From: Aestuariivirga sp.
GTDB taxonomy: Bacteria; Pseudomonadota; Alphaproteobacteria; Rhizobiales; Aestuariivirgaceae
DNA: 64,000 nt
Reading direction: 5' to 3'
Assembly: GCF_020252395.1 (NCBI RefSeq)
Contig: NZ_JADCDB010000010.1
Span: forward strand, 62,001 to 126,000
In this document: in pieces, positions 53,091-62,905 of the stretch
Numbering within the stretch: position 1 is the stretch's first letter
Layout of the letters: each line of letters starts with the position of its first letter
Notes under the pieces: model-generated
Told to the model about the DNA's origin: nothing
The model's input: only the letters and a program-made list of their open reading frames with translations
Database searches by the model: none
Translations under genes and position numbers: made by a program

Positions 53091-54106
53091 GCGCGCTCTA
53101 CGAGGTCGACAATGTCTCGCTGGACCTGGCCGCGCCTGCCGCCGGGCTGCAGCGCCTGCTGCCGGGCGTTGCCCCGCGCATGACCATCCTCAGCAATCTC
53201 TCGCTCTCCGTGGGGCAGGGCGAGATGCTGGGCCTCGTCGGCGAGTCGGGCTCCGGCAAGTCGACGCTGGCGCGCGCGATGATGGGGCTTGTGGACATCA
53301 CATCGGGCAGCCTCCGCTTCGAGGGCCAGCCGGTGAAGACCCGCTCCGACTTCGTGAAGGTGCGGCAGGGCGCCGCGCTGATGTTCCAGGATGCAGTGGC
53401 CTCCTTGAGCCCGCGCCGCAAGGTGGCAGCCCAGGTGGTCGAGCCGTTCCAGATCAACGGCGTGCCGCTGCCCGAGGGGCCCAGCACCGCGACGGCGATG
53501 CTGGAGCGTGTGGGCCTCAGCCCCGCACTCGCCCAGCGCTACCCGCATGAGCTCTCCGGCGGCCAGGCCCGGCGCGTCTCGGTGGCGCGTGCGCTGGCAC
53601 TGAACCCGAAGCTCGTGATCGCCGACGAGCCCACAGCGGGGCTTGACGTTTCGGTGCAGGCCGAGATCCTCAACCTGATGACGGGGCTCCGCCGCGACCT
53701 CGGCCTCAGCTTCCTCATCATCACCCACAATCTCGCCGTGGTGCGCCACGTGACGGACCGCGTGGCCGTGCTCTATCTGGGCCGCATGGCGGAGTGGGGG
53801 CCGACGCGCGCAGTCTTCAGCCATCCCTATCACCCCTATACCAAGAGCCTTATCGCCGCCGAGCCGCAGGCCGATCCGCGGAAGCGCCGCGCCAACCTCG
53901 CACTCAAGGGCGAAATTCCCAGCGTGCTCGCCAGGCCCCCGGGCTGCGAGTTCCACACGCGCTGCCCGATTGCCCGCCCGTGCTGCGCGGCGGAGGAGCC
54001 CGCGCCCCGGATGATCACACCGGACCGCATGGTGCGATGCCATTTTGCCGCAGAAACAGAACAACGAATCTCAGGAGGAAGACATGGGACTGAATTGGAG
54101 CACTGA
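53087..54106 (+). CDS. peptide-type ABC transporter ATP-binding protein (DppF-like)
   Basis: This 339-residue second ATPase of the importer has Walker A GESGSGKST, Q-loop MFQDAVASLSPRR, signature LSGGQARRVSVARAL and Walker B VIADEPTAGLD, plus the C-terminal PPGCEFHTRCPIARP segment. An insertion of about 15 residues precedes Walker A (APAAGLQRLLPGVAP). Its 3' end overlaps the binding-protein gene by 23 bases, so the ribosome site of that gene lies inside this one. Confidence 0.94.
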   Translation: MSALYEVDNVSLDLAAPAAGLQRLLPGVAPRMTILSNLSLSVGQGEMLGLVGESGSGKSTLARAMMGLVDITSGSLRFEGQPVKTRSDFVKVRQGAALMFQDAVASLSPRRKVAAQVVEPFQINGVPLPEGPSTATAMLERVGLSPALAQRYPHELSGGQARRVSVARALALNPKLVIADEPTAGLDVSVQAEILNLMTGLRRDLGLSFLIITHNLAVVRHVTDRVAVLYLGRMAEWGPTRAVFSHPYHPYTKSLIAAEPQADPRKRRANLALKGEIPSVLARPPGCEFHTRCPIARPCCAAEEPAPRMITPDRMVRCHFAAETEQRISGGRHGTELEH

Positions 54107-55640
54107 CCGCCGCGGCCTGCTGAAGGCGGGCGGCGCCTTGTTTGCTGGCCTCGCCGCGCACCCGCATTTCGCCTGGGCGGCGGATGGCGACACGCTGCGG
54201 CTGCGCGCCACGGCGGACCTGCAGGTGCTGGACCCCAAGGGCATCATCGGCGAGCTCGATGACGTCATCCCGCGCTGCACGCAGGTGACGCTGGTGCGGC
54301 TGGGCGACATGCGCGAGGGCAACCAGATCACGCCTTACGCAGCGAAGGTCTTCGAGTGGAAGGACCCCAAGACCATCGCCTTTACGCTGCATGACTACCT
54401 GACTTGGAGCAACGGCTTCGGCCCGGTGACGGCGGAGGACGTGAAGTTCTCCTTCGAGCGCATCAAGGGCTCGGACTCGGCCTGGGCCTACCAGTTCGAG
54501 AAGCTCGACAAGGTGGAGGTCATCGACCAGCGCTCGGGCCTCATCCACCTCACCGAGCCGTTCAAGCCCTTTCTCTACATCACGCTGCCCTATTATGGCG
54601 GCCACATCGTTTGCAAGGCGGCGGTGGAGAAGGCGGGCGGCAGTTACACCACATCGATTCCTGCCCAATGCGGCCCCTTCCTGCTCGAGAAGTGGGAGCA
54701 GAACCAGAAGGTGACGCTGGTGGCGAACCCGGACTGGAAGGGCGAGAAGCCGGCCTTCAGCAAGGTCGAATACTTCATCGTCACCGATGATCAGGCTGCC
54801 CTGCTGGCCTATGAGGCGGACTCCTTCGACTATACCAAGCTGGCGCAGAGCTCGGCCAAGCAGATCAAGGCCGACGTGCCGAAGGACTCGAAGCTCATCG
54901 AGGCGCGGTCGACGCGCTATGTCTGGCTCACCATCAACATGAATGCCGAGAAGCTGAAGGATCCGGGCGTGCGCCAGGCGATCCAGTATGCCTATGACGG
55001 CGACGCGGTGCTGCAGGGCGCCTATGACGGGCTCACCACCCGCTCGACCGGCGTCGTTCAGGCCGACAGCACGTTCTCGCGTGCCGCCAACAAGATCGCC
55101 GCGCGCGACGTGGAGAAGGCCAAGGCGCTGCTGGCGGAAGCCGGCGTGTCCAGCCTCGAGCTGAACCTCTATTGCCTCACGGACTCGGTCTCGCAGGCCA
55201 CCGCGCAGATCATCCAGTCGAGCCTTGCCGAGGCTGGAATCACCGTGAACATCCAGCCGACGGAGGATGCCGCCTACTGGGCGCTGGGCGACAAGACGCA
55301 GGGCGACGGCTACAAGAACATCGAGATGGTGCTTATGGATTTCGCCGGTGGCATCGATCCGATCGAGAACCTCGTCTGGTTCCGGCCGGACCAGATCGGA
55401 GTCTACAACTGGTCCTTCTTTGACTCGAAGGAATACGAAGATCTCTACCAGAAGGGCCTGGTCGAGCAGGACGACGCCAAGCGCAAGGAAATCTTCAACC
55501 GGATGGAAGACCTGATGGAGGATTCGGGCGGCTTCATCTTCATCTGCTTCCGGCCCTTCCTTGCGATCTACCGGTCCGATATCAACCCGGTGATCCTGGC
55601 GGACGGCCATCCCGACCCGACGCAGTTCACCAAGGCCTGA
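54084..55640 (+). CDS. peptide-type ABC transporter substrate-binding protein (Tat-like signal)
   Basis: This 518-residue family 5 solute-binding protein has a twin-arginine-like signal (STDRRGLLKAGG, hydrophobic to about residue 32), unlike the Sec signal of the second system's binding protein. The SBP_bac_5 pattern is seen in LTWSNGFGPVTAEDVKFSFERI and VRQAIQYAYDGDAV. ATG 54084 follows AGGAGGAAGAC; earlier in-frame starts lie deep in the DppF-like gene. Ligand specificity cannot be read from sequence. Confidence 0.92.
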   Translation: MGLNWSTDRRGLLKAGGALFAGLAAHPHFAWAADGDTLRLRATADLQVLDPKGIIGELDDVIPRCTQVTLVRLGDMREGNQITPYAAKVFEWKDPKTIAFTLHDYLTWSNGFGPVTAEDVKFSFERIKGSDSAWAYQFEKLDKVEVIDQRSGLIHLTEPFKPFLYITLPYYGGHIVCKAAVEKAGGSYTTSIPAQCGPFLLEKWEQNQKVTLVANPDWKGEKPAFSKVEYFIVTDDQAALLAYEADSFDYTKLAQSSAKQIKADVPKDSKLIEARSTRYVWLTINMNAEKLKDPGVRQAIQYAYDGDAVLQGAYDGLTTRSTGVVQADSTFSRAANKIAARDVEKAKALLAEAGVSSLELNLYCLTDSVSQATAQIIQSSLAEAGITVNIQPTEDAAYWALGDKTQGDGYKNIEMVLMDFAGGIDPIENLVWFRPDQIGVYNWSFFDSKEYEDLYQKGLVEQDDAKRKEIFNRMEDLMEDSGGFIFICFRPFLAIYRSDINPVILADGHPDPTQFTKA

Positions 55641-55688
55641 TCCAGCAGGGGGCGCGGTCTCATCCGCGCCCCTTCCTTCGCTTTCCAG

Positions 55689-56297
55689 ATGACCAAGAAA
55701 TCAGCCGCACCGAAATTCGAACGCATCCCACCCGGCGAGCGCCGGGCGCTGCTTGTCGAGGCGTCCATCGCCTGCCTTGCCAAGGGCGGGATCCAGGGCT
55801 TCACGGTGGACAATATCTGCGCCGAAGCCGGCACCTCGCGCGGGCTTATCACACATCATTTCGGATCGAAGAACGCTCTGCTTGCAGCGGCCTATGCCGC
55901 GATCTACGGCAAGTTGCTAGAGAACCTCGACCGCGCCGAGCAAGCGCCTGAGAGCATTGACGGCCTCGTCGGCATGATGTTCGCTGACAGTTTCCTGAGC
56001 CGCGATTATCTCAACGTCTGGCTCGCGCTGTGGGGCGAGATCGCGGTGAACCCGGCGCTGCAGCTGGAGCACCGCAAGAATTACGCGCTCTACCGCGAGC
56101 GCATCGCGCGGGCGATCTCCGCCTTCGCCCGCGGCAAGGGCGTGACGATTGACAGCTATGATGTTGCCACCATTCTTATCTCCCTGGTCGACGGGCTGTG
56201 GCTAGAACAATGCATCGACCAAAGCCTGCTTTCCCTCGACCGCGCCAAGGACCTCTGCCGCCGTACGCTGGCAGCCGTGCTCGCCGCACCCGGCTAG
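55689..56297 (+). CDS. TetR family regulator, BetI-like
   Basis: This 202-residue repressor has an N-terminal helix-turn-helix (about residues 36-60; FTVDNICAEAGTSRGLITHHFGSKNALL) and a BetI-type C-terminal domain (LNVWLALWGEIAVNPALQ, SLVDGLWLEQCI). BetI itself controls choline-to-betaine genes. Placed as the last gene of the hydrolase/importer operon, it is the best candidate regulator of the divergent promoters at 48.0-48.25 kb. Its end overlaps the convergent kinase-like gene by four bases. Confidence 0.9.
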   Translation: MTKKSAAPKFERIPPGERRALLVEASIACLAKGGIQGFTVDNICAEAGTSRGLITHHFGSKNALLAAAYAAIYGKLLENLDRAEQAPESIDGLVGMMFADSFLSRDYLNVWLALWGEIAVNPALQLEHRKNYALYRERIARAISAFARGKGVTIDSYDVATILISLVDGLWLEQCIDQSLLSLDRAKDLCRRTLAAVLAAPG

Positions 56298-57304
56298 CCG
56301 AAGCGGCGGATATAATCCTCGCAGAGCGCGAGACTGCCCTCGGTATAGCCGGCTCCCAAAGATTTCGGAAACTCTGCCTCGATGTGCGAGGCGATCCATG
56401 CGACAAGCAGGATGCGGCGGAGCATCACGAAGGTTGGGATCTCCGCCTCGTCTTCTTTCGATAAGGGCAGCACTTTGCGGTAGCCTGCCTTCCAGTGCCC
56501 GATCAGATCTGACACCTGCGGCTCGTGCTCATAGAAGGAGACAGGGGTTGCGGCATCATACATGTACCAGCTGAAGCCGCAGTCATCGAAGTCGATGACC
56601 TTCAACGTGCTGCCGTCGACCAGCAGGTTGGCGAGGCGCAGGTCGGCGTGAATGAGGCCGAAGCGCTCCGCACCCATGCCATAGGCCGCGAGCCGTCTGG
56701 CGATGAGATCGACGGTGCGCTGGAACAGCGCTTGCTTCTCGCGGTCCATGCCAATGCCGTCGCGCCAGCGGCCCCAATGTGGCCGCTCGTCACCCAATGC
56801 CGTGTCGAAAGTCCAGCTGTGCCGTGTGAACCAGGAGGGGCGCTGCCATTGCCGCGCATGGATGTGCATGCGCGCGGCGGTCCCGCCCAGAACCTCGAAG
56901 GAACCGGCGAGATCATCGCCGATACCTGGCTCGGCGCCCGCCTCCCAGCCAAACAGCACGGCATGGCGCGGCCTGGCCAAGCGGGGGTGCGCGGCGTCCT
57001 GGATCAGCGCACCATCGCAACCGGCCACGGGGCTTGGTGTGATGGCCACGCCCTGCCGGCGCAGGTCCACCACCCAGGCAAGCTCCGAGGCGATTGCCTG
57101 CTTCGACTGGTAGCCCGCGCGGTGAATGCGCAACGCCCAGCACCGGCCATCGGGGGCGCCGACGCGGTAAGTGGCGTTCTCCGACAGGTTCACGAGCTGT
57201 GCCGAGCAACCGCCAGGCAGAACGTAACGCTTCAGCGTCTCCTGGGCCAGCTCTTGCAGGACTGCGAGCTGGTGTTCATGCGAGAGTGTGTTGAAGTCAG
57301 TCAT
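56294..57304 (-). CDS. APH/choline-kinase-family phosphotransferase
   Basis: This 336-residue phosphotransferase of the aminoglycoside/homoserine/choline kinase superfamily has the catalytic motif LIHADLRLANLL and the metal motif VIDFDDCGFSWYMYD. Its N-lobe has a nucleotide-binding strand region (ENATYRVGAPDGRCWALRIHRAGY). ATG 57304 is preferred to an in-frame start at 57361. It is the last gene of the second ABC cluster, 91 bases after the ATPase gene. The substrate is unknown; an amino-alcohol or amino-sugar would suit the family. Confidence 0.87.
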   Translation of the reverse strand: MTDFNTLSHEHQLAVLQELAQETLKRYVLPGGCSAQLVNLSENATYRVGAPDGRCWALRIHRAGYQSKQAIASELAWVVDLRRQGVAITPSPVAGCDGALIQDAAHPRLARPRHAVLFGWEAGAEPGIGDDLAGSFEVLGGTAARMHIHARQWQRPSWFTRHSWTFDTALGDERPHWGRWRDGIGMDREKQALFQRTVDLIARRLAAYGMGAERFGLIHADLRLANLLVDGSTLKVIDFDDCGFSWYMYDAATPVSFYEHEPQVSDLIGHWKAGYRKVLPLSKEDEAEIPTFVMLRRILLVAWIASHIEAEFPKSLGAGYTEGSLALCEDYIRRFG

Positions 57305-57395
57305 TCGCGTTCGCAAGAGGTTGTGGACGTCCACCTGCCAGAAACATCGGCGGGCCGGCAAGTCCCTGCTCCTTCATCCGGTTCCGACGCGTTGC

Positions 57396-58349
57396 TTATG
57401 CCCTTCCGGCGAAGTGGCATCGGGCGCGCGAGCCGCCAGAGGTTACGAAGGCCGGGATCTCGACGCGGCAGAGCTCCTGCGCGATGGGGCAGCGTGGATG
57501 AAAGGGGCAGCCCTGAGGAATATTCTCGGGGTTTGGCGGGTCGCCCGTCAGCAGAACATGCGCCTTGCGCTTCGTGGGGTCGATCTCCGGAATGGCGGAG
57601 ATCAGTGCCTGCGTATAGGGGTGGCGTGGCGCACCGAGCACGGTGTCGGCCGGGCCTTCCTCTACGATGCGGCCCAGATACATCACCGCCACGCGGTCGC
57701 TCACATGCTGCACCACCGAGAGGTCATGCGAGATGAAAATGTAGGAGAGCTTGAGCCTGGTCTTGAGATCATCGAGCAGGTTCAGCACCTGCGACTGAAT
57801 CGACACGTCGAGCGCCGAAACCGGCTCGTCCAGCACCACGAGCTTCGGCTCCAGCGCAATGGCGCGCGCGATGCCGATGCGCTGGCGCTGGCCGCCGGAG
57901 AATTCATGCGGGTAGCGCTGGGCTGCAGAAGGGTCGAGCCCGACGAGCGCGATCAGCTCCCTCACCTTCGCCGCGCGCTCCGCCTTGGCGCCGATGCCGT
58001 GGATGTCGAGCGGTTCCGCGATGATCTGCGCGATCGTCATGCGCGGATCGAGCGAGGCATAGGGGTCCTGGAACACGATCTGGATGTCACGCCGGCGCTG
58101 GCGCATCGCGGACTTGGGCAGCGACACCAGGTCCTCGTCCTCAAACAGCACCTGGCCTTCGGATGGCTCGATCAGGCGCATCAGCATGCGGGCGAGGGTG
58201 GACTTGCCGCAGCCGGATTCGCCGACGATGCCCAGCGTCTCGCCGGTTGCCAGCGACAGGCTCACGTCATTGACGGCACGGACGACTCCCTTGCCATCCC
58301 GCGATGGGAAGAACTTCGAGATGCCCCGGGCTTCGAGCAGCGCCGTCAT
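57396..58349 (-). CDS. peptide-type ABC transporter ATP-binding protein (second system, DppF-like)
   Basis: This 317-residue ATPase has Walker [11 protein letters not shown]-loop VFQDPYASLDPRM, signature FSGGQRQRIGIARA and Walker B VVLDEPVSALD. The C-terminal oligo_HPY extension has IPQGCPFHPRCPIAQELC. Its ATG overlaps the stop of the upstream ATPase gene by four bases. Confidence 0.94.
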   Translation of the reverse strand: MTALLEARGISKFFPSRDGKGVVRAVNDVSLSLATGETLGIVGESGCGKSTLARMLMRLIEPSEGQVLFEDEDLVSLPKSAMRQRRRDIQIVFQDPYASLDPRMTIAQIIAEPLDIHGIGAKAERAAKVRELIALVGLDPSAAQRYPHEFSGGQRQRIGIARAIALEPKLVVLDEPVSALDVSIQSQVLNLLDDLKTRLKLSYIFISHDLSVVQHVSDRVAVMYLGRIVEEGPADTVLGAPRHPYTQALISAIPEIDPTKRKAHVLLTGDPPNPENIPQGCPFHPRCPIAQELCRVEIPAFVTSGGSRARCHFAGRA

Positions 58350-59317
58350 GGTATGGGGTTCCAGCAGGCGGCGGCGTCATTGCCTTGTGGAACAAGCGGT
58401 GGGGTTTCGGTGCGGCAGCGCTCAAGCGCATTGGAGCATCGCGCGGCGAAGCTGCAGCCCCCTCCACGCGCATCCGGCGGCGGCACGAGGCCGGGAATTG
58501 AGGGCAGGCGCTGGCCCTTCTTGGCGCGGCGCGGCGAGGAGTTGAGCAGGCCATAGGTGTAGGGGTGATGCGGCTTCGCAAAGACATTCACCGTGCGGCC
58601 GGCTTCGACGATGCGGCCGGCATACATCACTGCGATGGTCTCGCACATCTCGGCCACCATGCCGAGGTCATGGGTGATGAGCAGCACGGCGAGGCCAAGG
58701 TCCTTCTGCAGCGTCTTGAGCAGCTCCATGATCTGCGCTTGAATCGTCACGTCCAGCGCGGTCGTCGGCTCGTCGGCGATCAAGAGCTGCGGCTTGCAGA
58801 TGATGGCGATCGCGATCATCACGCGCTGGCGCAGGCCGCCCGACAGTTCATGCGGATATTGCAGCAGGCGGCGCTCGGCATTGCCGATGCCGACTTGTTT
58901 CAGGACCTTGATCACCTCTTCGTCCGCCTGAGCCCGCTTCATGCCACGGTGCAGCATCAGGGGTTCGGCGATTTGCTCGCCGATGCGGAGCGTGGGGTTG
59001 AGGCTGGTCATCGGCTCCTGGAACACCATGCCGATGCGGTCGCCCCGGATCTTCTGCATCTCACGCTGCGAGGCGGTGGCCAGATCCTTGCCCTCGAACA
59101 GGATCCGGCCCGCGTCGATGCGCGAGGGCGGGCTGGGCAGCAGGCGCATGATGGTTTGCGCCGTAACGCTCTTGCCGCAGCCCGACTCACCCACGAGGCC
59201 CAGCGTGTGGCCGGGTTTCAGCTCGAAGGACACATCCTCGGTGACCCGGACAGGCCCCTGCTCCGTGTTGAAGCCGACCGTCAGGCCCTCGACGCGGAGC
59301 AGGGCGTGTTCGCTCAT
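58346..59317 (-). CDS. peptide-type ABC transporter ATP-binding protein (second system, DppD-like)
   Basis: This 323-residue ATPase has Walker [11 protein letters not shown]-loop [13 protein letters not shown], signature [12 protein letters not shown] and Walker [13 protein letters not shown]. Walker A ends in Ser-Val rather than Ser-Thr, a variant seen in this subfamily. The C-terminus has the [17 protein letters not shown] cysteine segment. The start overlaps the amidase gene by four bases, tying transporter and enzyme together. Confidence 0.94.
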   Translation of the reverse strand: MSEHALLRVEGLTVGFNTEQGPVRVTEDVSFELKPGHTLGLVGESGCGKSVTAQTIMRLLPSPPSRIDAGRILFEGKDLATASQREMQKIRGDRIGMVFQEPMTSLNPTLRIGEQIAEPLMLHRGMKRAQADEEVIKVLKQVGIGNAERRLLQYPHELSGGLRQRVMIAIAIICKPQLLIADEPTTALDVTIQAQIMELLKTLQKDLGLAVLLITHDLGMVAEMCETIAVMYAGRIVEAGRTVNVFAKPHHPYTYGLLNSSPRRAKKGQRLPSIPGLVPPPDARGGGCSFAARCSNALERCRTETPPLVPQGNDAAACWNPIP

Positions 59318-60261
59318 TCAAACACGAGGCGCGGGAAGTAGAAGGAGACGACCCAGTTCGGCATGTCCACGACCTCGCTGATGCGCAGATCGCCGCAGAC
59401 CGAGCACAGCATATAGGCATCGACTGCATTCATGTTGTGGCGCTTCGACAGGAGATCGATCATGCCGGAAACAGCGGCCTTGGCCCCCTCCATGAGATCG
59501 GGTCCGATGCCTGTTGTCACCTCGTAGCCTTTCACGTCGAGATGGCGCGACACGGGGCCGGGCGTGGTGAAGCGCGGGAAGGGCAGGTTGGCGTTCTTCA
59601 CCAGTTCGAACTTGGCCTGCACCGAGCATGGGCTTTCGATGGCGGTGCCGCAGACCTCGCCATCGCCCTGGCAGGCATGGGTGTCGCCGACGCTGAACAA
59701 CCCGCCCGCCACTTCGACGGGGAGAAAGAGTTCGGTGCCCGCCGCCATGTCGCGGATGTCCATGTTGCCGCCCATGCGGCGCGGCGGCACGACGGAGTGC
59801 TGGCCGGCTTCGGCGGGGGCCAGCCCGATGGTGCCGCAGAAGGGCTTCAGCGGCACGCGGCCGCCGGGGCCGAACATGGCGGGCGCCAGGCTCGCCGCGT
59901 CGTATTTCCAGATGTGAAGGGCGGGGTCCTTGAACTGGCCGGCAAGCAGGCCGAAGCCCGGGATATTGGCGGTCCAGCCCCAGCCCGAGGGCGCGAAGTC
60001 GAGCAGCGTCACCTTGATCGCATCGCCGGGCTCAGCACCCTCGATGAAGACGGGCCCCGCGACGGGGTTCACCTTGCCGAAGTCGAGTGCCACAAGATCG
60101 GCGAGCGTCGACCTCGCATTGAGCTGGCCGCCGGAGGAGTCGACCGGGTGGAATTCCACCGTCTCGCCGGGTGCGATGCGGATGACGGGCGGGTTGTCGC
60201 GGTTCCAGCCGAAGTGGCACTGGTGGTCGTGGATCGTGTGGTTGCAGATGTGCTTGGTCAT
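59314..60261 (-). CDS. acetamidase/formamidase family protein
   Basis: This 315-residue FmdA/AmdA-family amidase hydrolyses short amides such as formamide or acetamide to ammonia and acid. Conserved parts are FGWNRDNPPVIRIAPGETVEF, VEGAEPGD-like IEGAEPGDAIKV, GGNMDIRDM, DTHACQGDGEVCGTAIE and the C-terminal VCGDLRISEVVD. It is encoded between the binding protein and the ATPases of the second importer and overlaps the DppD-like gene by four bases, so the imported compound or its product is probably an amide. Confidence 0.93.
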   Translation of the reverse strand: MTKHICNHTIHDHQCHFGWNRDNPPVIRIAPGETVEFHPVDSSGGQLNARSTLADLVALDFGKVNPVAGPVFIEGAEPGDAIKVTLLDFAPSGWGWTANIPGFGLLAGQFKDPALHIWKYDAASLAPAMFGPGGRVPLKPFCGTIGLAPAEAGQHSVVPPRRMGGNMDIRDMAAGTELFLPVEVAGGLFSVGDTHACQGDGEVCGTAIESPCSVQAKFELVKNANLPFPRFTTPGPVSRHLDVKGYEVTTGIGPDLMEGAKAAVSGMIDLLSKRHNMNAVDAYMLCSVCGDLRISEVVDMPNWVVSFYFPRLVFE

Positions 60262-60277
60262 AGTGCCCTCAATAACA

Positions 60278-60308
60278 ATGCTCCCTTCCCCGAGGGGGAA
60301 GGGAGCAT
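60278..60308 (-). terminator. 14-bp stem-loop between binding protein and amidase genes
   Basis: Fourteen bases pair perfectly around a GAG loop (left arm 60278-60291, right arm 60295-60308), 16 bases beyond the binding-protein stop on the minus strand. No T-run follows, so it is probably a 3'-end stabiliser or partial terminator that raises binding-protein mRNA over the downstream genes. Confidence 0.6.
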
Positions 60309-60324
60309 GCCCGGTTTGATCAGC

Positions 60325-61941
60325 CTACTGAGCGTCCTTGGCGTAGATATAGTCGTAGTTCACCGGGATATGGATCGGGTCGGTGAAGAGCGCCGGGTCG
60401 CCGCCGAGGCGGTCCGAGTGATAAGTGAAGCGCTTCTCGTTGAAGACCGGGGCCCAGGCCGCTTCCTTGGTCACGTCGTCGAAGATCGCCTTCCACTCGG
60501 AGATGCGGGCGTCCTTCTGGTCGTCCTTCACCATGGAGTCGGCCTTGGCGGCACGTTCGTCGAGCGCCTTGTTGCAGTAGCGCGACCAGTTCCAGCCGCC
60601 TTCCACCGCACCCGCGCAGCCGAGGATGCCGTAGTAGAAGTTGGCCGGATCCGGGAAGTCGGCGATCCAGGCCATGCCGCCCGACCACACCATCGGCGCC
60701 TTGCCGGAACCACCGGCGGCGATGACTTCCGCCTGGGCGAGCGAGCGGATCTCGGCCTTGATGCCCACCGCCGCAAGGTCCTGCTGGATCGCCTGGGCGA
60801 TGCGGGGGTTGGGGTCGACGTTCATCACATAGAGCTCGGTGTTGATCTCGCCCACGCCCGCCTCGGCGAGAAGCTTCTTCGCGCCCTCGGGGTCATAAGC
60901 GAAGCCCTTGTTGTCCGGATTGTAGCCGGGCATGGCGGGCGGCAGCGGCTGGTTGGCCGGCGCCGCGCGATTGTTGATGAGGCGGACGATCCGGTCCTTG
61001 TTGATCGCCATGTTCACCGCCTGGCGCACCTTGATGTTGTCGAAGGGGGGCTGGGTGACATTCATGGTGACGTAGCCGGTCTGCAGCTGGTCACCCACCA
61101 CAATCAGGTCTTTGTTGGCAGGGTCTGCCGTCAGCTCGGCGAATTGCGCGGGCGGAATGCCGTCGCCCACGATGTCGATCTCGCCCTTCTTAAGGCGCAG
61201 CACGGCGACCGTCGGGTCCTGTCCGAACTCGAAGGTGATGGCATCGAGGTACGGCGTGTTGGGCTTGTAATAGTCCTTGTTGCGCTCGAGCTTGATCGAC
61301 TGGCCCGGCACCCATTCGACGAACTTGAAGGCGCCGGTGCCCACGGGATTCTTGCCCCAGTCGGCCCCTGCCTTCTCGACTTCTTCCTTCGGGACGACAT
61401 AGCCGAAGTTGATGGCCATCAGGTGCAGGAAGGTGGCGTCAGGACGGGTGAGCTTGAAGATCACCGTCTTGTCGTCGGGCGTCTCGATGCCCGACAGCGT
61501 GGTGGCCTTGCCGCCGGCAACGTCGTCATAACCGGCGATCATGCCGAAGTAGCCGCCGCCCGGGCTCTGCGTTGCCGGGTTGACCGCGCGCTCGAAGGAA
61601 TACTTGACGTCGGAGGAGGTCATGGGCCGGCCGTTGTGGAATTTCACGCCGTCGCGCAGCGTGAAGGTGTAGGTGAGGCCGTCGTCCGACACGGTGTAGC
61701 TCTCTGCGAGGTCGGGCTCGAGCTCGGTGGTGCCGGGTTTGTAGTCCATCAGCCCGTCGAAGATCGACTTGATGACCGACCAGTTCTGCCAGTCATAGCC
61801 CACCTGTGGGTCGAGCGTGGTGAGGTCATTGTTGAAGGTGATGATGGCTTGGCCGCCCTGCTTGGGGGCATCCGCCATGGCAAGCGGCGCCGCCGCCATG
61901 AGGGTGAGGGCCGCAACGGCCGAAAACAGCAGTTTCTTCAT
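60325..61941 (-). CDS. peptide-type ABC transporter substrate-binding protein (second system)
   Basis: This 538-residue SBP_bac_5 periplasmic protein has a Sec signal peptide (MKKLLFSAVAALTLMAAAPLAMA, cleavage near residue 23). The motifs SYTVSDDGLTYTFTLRDGVKFHNG and VRQAVNMAINKDRIVRL are standard for dipeptide/oligopeptide binding proteins. It follows the two permease genes and is separated from the amidase by the stem-loop. The ligand is unknown. Confidence 0.93.
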   Translation of the reverse strand: MKKLLFSAVAALTLMAAAPLAMADAPKQGGQAIITFNNDLTTLDPQVGYDWQNWSVIKSIFDGLMDYKPGTTELEPDLAESYTVSDDGLTYTFTLRDGVKFHNGRPMTSSDVKYSFERAVNPATQSPGGGYFGMIAGYDDVAGGKATTLSGIETPDDKTVIFKLTRPDATFLHLMAINFGYVVPKEEVEKAGADWGKNPVGTGAFKFVEWVPGQSIKLERNKDYYKPNTPYLDAITFEFGQDPTVAVLRLKKGEIDIVGDGIPPAQFAELTADPANKDLIVVGDQLQTGYVTMNVTQPPFDNIKVRQAVNMAINKDRIVRLINNRAAPANQPLPPAMPGYNPDNKGFAYDPEGAKKLLAEAGVGEINTELYVMNVDPNPRIAQAIQQDLAAVGIKAEIRSLAQAEVIAAGGSGKAPMVWSGGMAWIADFPDPANFYYGILGCAGAVEGGWNWSRYCNKALDERAAKADSMVKDDQKDARISEWKAIFDDVTKEAAWAPVFNEKRFTYHSDRLGGDPALFTDPIHIPVNYDYIYAKDAQ

Positions 61942-61984
61942 CGAGCTTCTCCCTGTTTGTCGTCAATTGTTCGTGTACGTCAGT

Positions 61985-62905
61985 TCAGCGCAAGCGGATG
62001 CGCGGGTCAATCAGCGGCGACACGAGGTCGGCAATGAGGTTGCCGAGCACGATGAAGCAGGCCGCCACGATTGTGACCCCCATGATTACCGGGATGTCCA
62101 GTGACTGGATGGCCTGCCACATCAGCTGCCCGATGCCGGGCCAGCCGAAGACGTTTTCCACAACCACGACGCCCGACATGAAGATGCCGACGTCGAGGCC
62201 GATCATCGCCACGATGGGCAGGATGGCGTTACGGAACCCGTGCTTCATGACGACCCGCCACTCGCTCATGCCCTTGGCCCGCGCCGTGCGGATATAGTCG
62301 TTGCGCAGTACCTCGATCATAGAGGAGCGCATCATGCGCGAATACCAGCCGCCGCCGGCGAGCCCCAGCGTGAGCGCGGGGAGGATGAGGTTCGAGATCT
62401 TGCCGTAGCCGCCCAGCGGGAACCAGTTCCACAGGTAAGCAAAGAGATAGAGCAGGGTGAGGCCCAGCACGAATTGCGGGGTGGAGACCGAGAGGAAGGA
62501 GAGCGTCATCGCCGCTTTGTCGCCGAAGCGGCCGCGGCGGGTGGCGGCATAGATGCCGGCGGGAAGGCCGATCATCAGCTCTGCGATGATGGCGCCGAGC
62601 ATCAGCAGCAGCGTGGGCGGCAGGCGCGAGGCGACGAGCGGCGCCACTTCCGATTTCCGCGCATAGGAAATGCCAAGGTCGCCGGTGACGAGGCGGCCGA
62701 GATAACGCGCGTATTGCTCCGGTATGGGTTTGTCAAGGCCGAGCTGCACACGGATCTGCTCGCGCATCTGCGGGGTGGAGTTGCGGCCCGCGATCATCGT
62801 CACGGGGTCCGCCGGGATCATGAAGGTCAGCCCGAAGGTGACGATCGAGACGCCGAGCAGGATGAGAACGGAGGCGGCGAGGCGCTTGGCGAGGTACCTG
62901 AGCAT
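61985..62905 (-). CDS. peptide-type ABC transporter permease (second system, DppB-like)
   Basis: This 306-residue permease has the MLRYLAKRLAASVLILLG start, GDLGISYARKSEV, and the coupling loop RTARAKGMSEWRVVMKHGFRN. ATG 62905 shares its first base with the last base of the upstream permease gene; a longer in-frame start is rejected for that reason. The order C-B here is the reverse of the first system. Confidence 0.94.
   Translation of the reverse strand: MLRYLAKRLAASVLILLGVSIVTFGLTFMIPADPVTMIAGRNSTPQMREQIRVQLGLDKPIPEQYARYLGRLVTGDLGISYARKSEVAPLVASRLPPTLLLMLGAIIAELMIGLPAGIYAATRRGRFGDKAAMTLSFLSVSTPQFVLGLTLLYLFAYLWNWFPLGGYGKISNLILPALTLGLAGGGWYSRMMRSSMIEVLRNDYIRTARAKGMSEWRVVMKHGFRNAILPIVAMIGLDVGIFMSGVVVVENVFGWPGIGQLMWQAIQSLDIPVIMGVTIVAACFIVLGNLIADLVSPLIDPRIRLR

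Noticed and set aside
59437-62037. Long plus-strand open frame antisense to the amidase and binding-protein genes
   Set aside because: The opposite strand encodes two proteins with clear family motifs; this frame has none and runs through an intergenic stem-loop.
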